Origin: RYN-122 sp963761655
GTDB lineage: Bacteria > Actinomycetota > Actinomycetes > Mycobacteriales > SCTD01
DNA: 64,000 nt
Reading direction: 5' to 3'
Assembly: GCA_963761655.1 (NCBI GenBank)
Contig: CAVXHI010000002.1
Coordinates: forward strand, 496,001-560,000
The stretch's first letter is position 1; each line of letters opens with the position of its first letter. The notes beneath the pieces were generated by a model. The model worked only from the letters and a program-made list of their open reading frames with translations. It searched no databases and had not been told where the DNA came from. Position numbers and translations under genes: made by a program. Positions 59,409 to 64,000 of the stretch are shown piece by piece.

Positions 59409-60572
59409 TCAAGACGCGGTCGGAAGGGCGGTTCTAGGCTCGGCCGTGGCGGGTCCGGGAAGTGGCTTGTTCGAAGAGCCGGTGTCGGGATGTGAGCCGG
59501 TCGCGCTGGACTTCATTGTCGCTCCTGGGTGTCCTCCCGGGCCCGTCATCGCCGCTGCGGCGTCGTTGACCATGGTCCGGTAGACCACGTCGGACAGCCG
59601 GCGCTTGAGGCAGCGCATGGCCTCCATCGAGGTCTTGCCGGCGGCCTTCTTGCGGTCGTAGTAGTCGCGGCCCTCGCTTGGGTTCCGGAGCTGGACGGTC
59701 GCCATGATGTGCAGCGTCCGGTTGAGCTGGCGGTTGCCGGCGCGGGACAGCCGGTGGCGGACACGGTCGCCGGAGGAGGCGTCGAGTGGGGCGGTGCCGT
59801 TCCAGGAGGCGAAGTGGCCCTTGGTCGGGAAGCGGGTGATGTCGCCGACGTCGATGAGCAGCCGGGCGGCACCGGACGGGCCGATGCCATTGAGCGCCAT
59901 GAGGGAGGTGCCGGTCTCGGTGATGAGGTCGCGGAGCTCCTTGTCCGCGGCCTTCTTGCGGGCGTAGATGCGCTCGAGGTCGGCGATCAGCTCGGCTGCG
60001 ACCCGGCGCCGGGCCTTGCCGGCGACGTCCCGGGGTCGCACCTTCGCCAGCAGTGCCTTGGCCTGCGCTGCGGACAGGTCCTTCTTCGCGCCGCCCGGAA
60101 TGAGCTCGAGCAGCAGGTGGTGCAGCTGGGAGACCATCCGGGTGTGGTCCTCGCCGAGCACTCGGCGCCGGTCGGCCAGGACGCGCAGCACCGCGAGCTG
60201 CTGGTCGTCGACGACGGGTCGCAGCCCGGCCATGCGGGTGCCGACCAGCGCGATGGAGTGTGCGTCGGTGGCGTCAGTCTTGCGGCCCTGCCCAGTGGAG
60301 AAGACCCGGGCGCGGGCGGACAGCTTGGGCGGGACGTCCACGACCGGCTCGCCGTCCGCGACCAGGCGGACGGCGACGTGGCGCCCGATGCCGCTGCAGC
60401 CCTCCACCGCCCAGACCCGGTCGGGCCAGCGCTTCGCGTCCCGCAGCATCGCGGCGTAGCCGGGCTCGTCGGTGGCGTAGCGGCCGCCGCCGAGCACCGA
60501 CTCGTCCGGGCCCATCACCTCGATCGTGACCGACCGCTTGTGCGGGTCCATCCCGATGACGACTCGTGTCAT
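59409..60572 (-). CDS. IS110-family recombinase (transposase)
   Basis: An intact 387-residue DEDD-type recombinase. The RuvC-like domain has Asp in 'IGMDPHKRSVTIEV', Glu in 'AVEGCSGIGRH' and the Asp pair in 'KTDATDAHSIALVG'. The C-terminal Transposase_20 domain has 'ALNGIGPSGAARLLIDVGD' and the Ser-containing 'SGDRVRHRLSRAGNRQLNRTL'-like tract. IS110 elements move by a bridge-RNA-guided mechanism and lack terminal inverted repeats. The gene has no indel, unlike its neighbours. ATG 60572 starts immediately after a structured non-coding stretch. Confidence 0.92.
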   Translation of the reverse strand: MTRVVIGMDPHKRSVTIEVMGPDESVLGGGRYATDEPGYAAMLRDAKRWPDRVWAVEGCSGIGRHVAVRLVADGEPVVDVPPKLSARARVFSTGQGRKTDATDAHSIALVGTRMAGLRPVVDDQQLAVLRVLADRRRVLGEDHTRMVSQLHHLLLELIPGGAKKDLSAAQAKALLAKVRPRDVAGKARRRVAAELIADLERIYARKKAADKELRDLITETGTSLMALNGIGPSGAARLLIDVGDITRFPTKGHFASWNGTAPLDASSGDRVRHRLSRAGNRQLNRTLHIMATVQLRNPSEGRDYYDRKKAAGKTSMEAMRCLKRRLSDVVYRTMVNDAAAAMTGPGGHPGATMKSSATGSHPDTGSSNKPLPGPATAEPRTALPTAS

Positions 60573-60599
60573 GACTGGCCTCTCGCTCGGAACCAGAAG

Positions 60600-60790
60600 T
60601 GGTTGTCGAGCAGGGAGGGCAGCGCTACTTCGAGCTGAGCAGACCCCTCTTGAGCCTCTCCCTACTCAGCAGCGCCCGACCCGCGCAGGCCAAATGAGAG
60701 CCACACGACGAGTCGTGGGCAGCCGATGTGAGAGCGACGGGCCGGGCACCTGGACCGAGCCTTGCGCAGGCGCCGGTCGTGGCGCCATAG
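60600..60790 (-). ncRNA. Candidate IS110 bridge RNA
   Basis: Directly 5' of the recombinase gene lie three nested or serial hairpins. GCGCT (60622-60626) with GCTGAG (60634-60639) pairs to CTCAGCAGCGC (60665-60675) around a 25-nt internal segment. CACGA (60704-60708) pairs with TCGTG (60713-60717). GGCGCC (60769-60774) pairs with GGCGCC (60781-60786). The position and the stem with a large internal loop match what is known of bridge RNAs; sequence of the loops was not matched to targets. Confidence 0.4.
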
Positions 60791-60836
60791 AACAAGTAGC
60801 CGATGAGCGGATGCGCCTGATCCTGCTCAGCACCGG

Positions 60837-62706
60837 TCACGAACTGTCCGGGGCTGTCTCGGCCAGAAGATCGTCGGGGTTCCAGACGCGCTTGGCCAAG
60901 TCCCGGTACAGGTGGCCGCGCTCGACGACGTCCGATGCCTTGAACTCCTCGTGCGGATGGAACGGCAGGCCGCTCGATTTGATGAAGGCGAGGAAGCCGG
61001 GGTTTTTCTGGTAGGTCTGCGGGTCCAGGCTCGCCGCCAGAAGGTTCTGACTGAAGTACCGCGGACGCTTCTGTGCGTAGGTCTCATCGTTGTAGCTGGC
61101 GTTGAACTGCTTCGGAAGGAGGAGCAGGTCGCCAATCCTGTTCCGGTGGCGCGCGAAGTCGGCTTCGTGGCTGAAGTCGTCGGTGTGCCGCTCCGGATGA
61201 TCGGCCCAGATGTGCTCGACCTCGTACTTGACCTTTGCGCCGTTCGTAAGCTCGATGTAGTTGCGACGCCTGACCGGACTCGACCGTGACGTGGTCGGTC
61301 ATCCGCGCGAGCAGCTTGTGGAGCTGGCTCCGGTTCTGCTGGTGGACGTAGAGGCCGTCGTAGTCGAAGCTCTCGTCTCATCTTCAGCAGGTAGCTCGCG
61401 GAGCGCCTTCGCGCAGGTCGTCCAGCGTCGAGGCCGCGGATGTCGCGCATGACGACGAACATGGCGTACTGCATCGTCGAGTACGCGGTGGGCGGAAGTT
61501 CCAGATGCGACGCGCCAGCAGGATGTCGGTGAACCTGCCGACGAGCTCCAGCTTCTTGTCGATGGCGCTCGGCGTCGTCGCCGACCGGTCAAAGGTGCCA
61601 GCAGGAGCTGGTTCTGGAGGGTGAAGCCCGAGGTCGGCGTTGAAGCGGATGAAACGCAGCGGGCTGTCCGGCTGGAAGGGACCCGTCGACGGCGTCAGGA
61701 CGCGCGCGTACTGGTGGCTGTAGAAGTCGAGGTCGCGCGACGACGAACTGGTAGAAGTCGTCCCGCGACTTCAGGCCGACTCTGTCGCTGCGCGCCGCGG
61801 AGCCAGCGATGGAACTCGGTGCCGATCCGGTCCCAGTCCTCTGGGCGTGCGCCCTTCTTGCGCTCGCGGATCTTCGTGGAGTACTGGCTGCGGAGCCAGG
61901 TCTTGAGGAAGTCCGAGCTGGCGTCTTCCGCTTGCTCGTCGAGGCTCGCGGAGCCGCTTGCGCCAGAGGTCGTTGGCCTTCGTGCGCGGCTTGCCGTCCT
62001 CCATGTTGGCGAGCAGGTAGCCCTTGAGCATGTCGGTCGGGGTGAGCTTGAGGCCACGGTCGTTCATCGTCTCGAAGATCGCGTACGCGTCGTCGTCGCT
62101 GTAGGCCGTGATCTGGACGAACTGGACTCGGTCCTTCAACCAGTCGATGAAGAAGGGCAGCGCCGCCGCTCGTTGAGCTCGTCCGGGAAGAGCCCGTCGA
62201 GTTCCGCGTACCTCGCCACCAACATGTGCACCGACTCGGCGGCGTCCGGCGGCGGCTCGTACTCCCCGAACTCGAACAGCGCTTCCATGCAGTCGATCCG
62301 GTCGGGCACATCGAGGTTGAACGACTTCTCGCCGAACTTCTCGGAGTAGATCAGTTCGTCGATGTTGACGATCTCTTCGCGCCCGCAGCTGCAGGCGGCG
62401 CAGGTAGGTCAGGACGAGCGTCAGGCTCGTCAGGCGCTGCTGGCCGTCGACGACGAACGGCTGGCTGCCCTTCTGCGAGATGATGATGGACCCGAGGTAG
62501 TAGCCCGGGTACTTGGCGACCTCCTTACGGGCGTGGTCCGGCTCGTACAGGTCGAGGAACTTCGCCGTCAGGTCGGCGACCAGCTCAGCGATCTGCTTCG
62601 ACTCCCACTTGTACTCGCGCTGGTAGTAGTCGATCGAGTACTTCTTCTTCTCGAGCACTTCGGCGATCGTCTTCGCGACGCCATCAACAGTGCGATCGAC
62701 TCTCAG
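60837..62706 (-). pseudogene. GmrSD-like DUF262/DUF1524 restriction protein (many frameshifts)
   Basis: N-terminal DUF262: 'YSIDYYQREYKWESKQIAELV' in part, 'GYYLGSIIISQKG', and the diagnostic 'FVVDGQQRLTSLTLVL'. C-terminal DUF1524 HNH-like: 'VEHIWADHPERHTDDFSHEADF' in part and 'LLLLPKQFNASYNDETYAQKRP'. This is the single-chain GmrSD organisation, a nucleotide-dependent type IV restriction enzyme against modified phage DNA. At least seven frame changes (for example near 62385, 62165, 61940, 61800, 61740, 61380 and 61275) break it, yet motifs persist. Base composition is clearly less GC-rich than surroundings, indicating transfer. No ATG is seen at the 5' end; CTG 62706 follows a stop. Confidence 0.7.
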
Positions 62707-62881
62707 TCAATGCTCTCGTTCCTCCGCCTCGGCAGGGCACGCCGGTCCCCTCGGCTGACGCTCTCACGCGTTGACCGGTGCGCGCCGAGAGTCGGCAAGG
62801 GCCGCTCGAAAGTCCGCTCATGCCGCGATGCGGTCGTGCGGCCCTTCGCGTCAAGCGTGTCTCCAGCGGCGCGTTGCCGCG
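62707..62881. other. Non-coding gap in accessory region
   Basis: These 175 bp lie between the 5' end of the GmrSD-like gene and the 3' end of the HIT gene. I see no gene, repeat or RNA signal beyond an in-frame stop just upstream of the GmrSD-like frame. Confidence 0.5.
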
Positions 62882-63349
62882 CTAGCGGATGCCCTCGTAG
62901 GCCCGTCGCAGGCGCTCGGCGTGCTCGGCCATGACGGCCTGGTCCGCGAGTTCACCCTGGGTGCTCGTAGAGGTCGTCGCCGTCGAAGCGCGGGAACACG
63001 TGCAGGTGGTAGTGCCAGACGTCCTGGTCGCCACCGGGCTCGTTGTGCTGGCGGACGATCGTGCCGTCACAGCTGTAGGCCGCTCTTGAGGGCAAGGGCG
63101 GCGCGTCGTGTCGCACCCTGCAGCGGCACGGCAAGCGTGTCCGGCAGGCCGTAGATCGACTCGACGTGCCTGGACGGGCACGACGAGAAGGTGCCCCTCG
63201 TTGCCGCGCCACCACTTGGGCGACACGAACGTCAGCGTCTGCTCGGTGCGCTCGACGACGTGCCGCTGGCTCCACGAGGTCGTTGTCTGCCGCCGGCGGC
63301 GTAGAGGCAGAACGGGCAGGCGTAGCCGTCCGGCGCGTGCCGGCGTCAC
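62882..63349 (-). pseudogene. HIT family protein (several frameshifts)
   Basis: Reading across frames gives 'YACPFCLYAAGG' with an N-terminal CxxC zinc knuckle, 'LTFVSPKWWRGNEGHLLVVPVQ', 'IYGLPDTLAVPLQGATRRAA', then the histidine triad 'DVWHYHLHVFPRFDGDDLYE' and the helix 'AEHAERLRRAYEGIR' at the end. HIT proteins hydrolyse or transfer nucleotides. At least four indels interrupt it. The GTG at 63349 overlaps the ParB-like stop (GTGA), so the two were co-translated. Confidence 0.65.
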
Positions 63350-63740
63350 GGCAGCGCGGTCGGGGCGGCGGCGCTCTGCGCGTCGACCCAGTCCGGGATC
63401 CGGGTCCGTCGTGAACTGCACGGCTGGGACGCGCTCCTGCCCGGCCAGCCAGGCCTTCGCCAGCCGGTGGCCGCCGTCCATGAGCCCGCCGTCGGCCGAG
63501 AGGATGATCGGGTACGACAGGTCCGCGTCCCTGGATCCGCGCCACGTGTTGCGGCGACGGCCCGCAACGTCGGCGGCCTGCTCGGGCCCGAACCAGCAGT
63601 CCTGGTCGAACTCGGCCGACGTCCGCGACCCGCACCTGTCGTATCGGGAGCCCCTCGGCGTGCCGCCACAGGGACTCGCTCCACCAGAAGCCCCGACCGC
63701 CCGCGACCGGTCGCGAGTGCGTCTCCCGGTGGCCGTCCAC
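63346..63740 (-). pseudogene. ParB-like nuclease domain protein (frameshifted)
   Basis: Across frames: 'FWWSESLWRHAEGLPIRQVRV', 'EFDQDCWFGPEQ', 'HVARIQ', 'LSYPIILSADGGLMDGGHRLAKAWLAGQ', written in part, and 'VPAVQFTTD...PDWVDAQS'. 'MDGGHRLAKA' corresponds to the GxxR-type box of the ParB/Srx fold. It is a small stand-alone member, not a chromosome-partition ParB. Start is not certain; 63740 (GTG) is an upper limit. Frame changes near 63410, 63530, 63580 and 63625 break it. Confidence 0.5.
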
Positions 63741-64000
63741 CTGCGGATGGTGCCCGAGCCGGGCCGGGCGGCAGTCGGCAGGGGTGAACGTCAGCCACCA
63801 GAGCAGGGCCGCCAAGGTCGTGCCGTCGGGCACCTGGCCGTCGCGGACGAGGCTGCGCACCTGCGCCCGCGGCAGCCACTCGACCCGCGAAGACTCCGCG
63901 GCGTCGACCGGCTCGCCCTGACGGGTCGCTCCCTCCGCGAGGAAGAGCTCGACCCGCTGGTCGCAGATACCGTTCAGCGGGTCGTAGGCGAACAGCGGCT
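63741..64000 (-). CDS. NUDIX hydrolase (C-terminal part, truncated by window edge)
   Basis: On the minus strand the visible part reads 'LFAYDPLNGICDQRVELFLAEG', 'RQGEPVDAAESSRVEWLPRAQV' (with the Glu/Trp pair usual near the end of NUDIX folds) and 'VPDGTTLAALLWWLTF'. The NUDIX box itself lies outside the window. It resembles ADP-ribose-pyrophosphatase-type NUDIX proteins in layout. Its true 3' end is uncertain because of indels in the following ParB-like region. Confidence 0.5.

Larger units (their letters stand above)
59409..60800 (-). mobile_element. IS110-family insertion sequence (ends uncertain)
   Basis: The element comprises the recombinase gene and at least part of the about 260-bp non-coding stretch 5' of it. 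No terminal inverted repeats are expected for this family, and with one copy in view the exact ends cannot be set. The left limit is the recombinase stop, the right limit an estimate from the last hairpin. Confidence 0.5.

Noticed and set aside
1..64000. tRNA, rRNA or CRISPR genes
   Set aside because: No T-loop-like GTTCRA pattern with matching acceptor stems, no rRNA-like stretch and no regularly spaced repeats were seen on either strand.

Overview
The window is very GC-rich chromosomal DNA (roughly three quarters G+C by eye) with many GTG starts and dense GTGA stop/start overlaps. Its gene content is that of an actinobacterium (Actinomycetota): DUF3710, DUF3159 and DUF3000 proteins, a HemY/HemQ coproporphyrin-dependent haem branch, dxs, split LigD-type end-joining enzymes, and a 10-methyl fatty acid gene pair. 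I cannot name the genus. I saw no rRNA, tRNA or CRISPR array.

Layout. 1-6.2 kb: DUF3710/OB-fold/DUF3159 genes, then a potassium module of two TrkA-like RCK proteins divergent from a KimA-like K+ importer, then a TRAM/4Fe-4S RNA methyltransferase. 6.2-12.1 kb: MFS transporter, then a lipid kinase and an alkyl-DHAP-synthase-like flavoprotein divergent from a TetR regulator and glpD. 12.2-18.4 kb: glycosyltransferase, acyltransferase, DICT-like protein and dxs. 18.4-24 kb: OmpR-type two-component system followed by the tmsA/tmsB-like methyl-branching pair. 24-30.7 kb: PH-like membrane protein, GNAT, RNase D, NarL-type two-component system, DUF3000. 30.7-38.1 kb: DMT exporter, hemE, DHA2 exporter, a second PH-like protein, hemY and hemQ. 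38-46 kb: msrB, LigD-type polymerase, aldo/keto reductase, tandem TesB thioesterases, ABC-F ATPase and a LigD-type ligase. 46-55.5 kb: a large LPXTG-anchored Asp-box protein, two glycosyltransferases, trmB, a cytidine-deaminase-like protein, a phosphotransferase and zapE.

55.5-64 kb is an accessory region: a broken tyrosine integrase beside iterated 12-bp repeats, a kelch-type lipoprotein, a DUF559 (Vsr-like) nuclease-fold protein, an intact IS110-family recombinase with a structured upstream region (candidate bridge RNA), a GmrSD-like DUF262/DUF1524 restriction protein of visibly lower GC, and HIT, ParB-like and NUDIX genes. Almost every gene here except the IS110 recombinase carries single-base frameshifts while motifs survive in alternating frames. 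That suggests base-calling indels in a poorly covered region, although real decay is possible. Isolated indels also interrupt four genes further upstream.

Two patterns cross the window. At least 14 genes have a TANNNT hexamer only 6-8 nt before the start codon, the arrangement expected for leaderless transcripts. Several intergenic regions hold strong dyads: over the kimA -10 region, over the tetR start, between the LPXTG gene and a glycosyltransferase, and a perfect 14-bp terminator stem at 46.84 kb.
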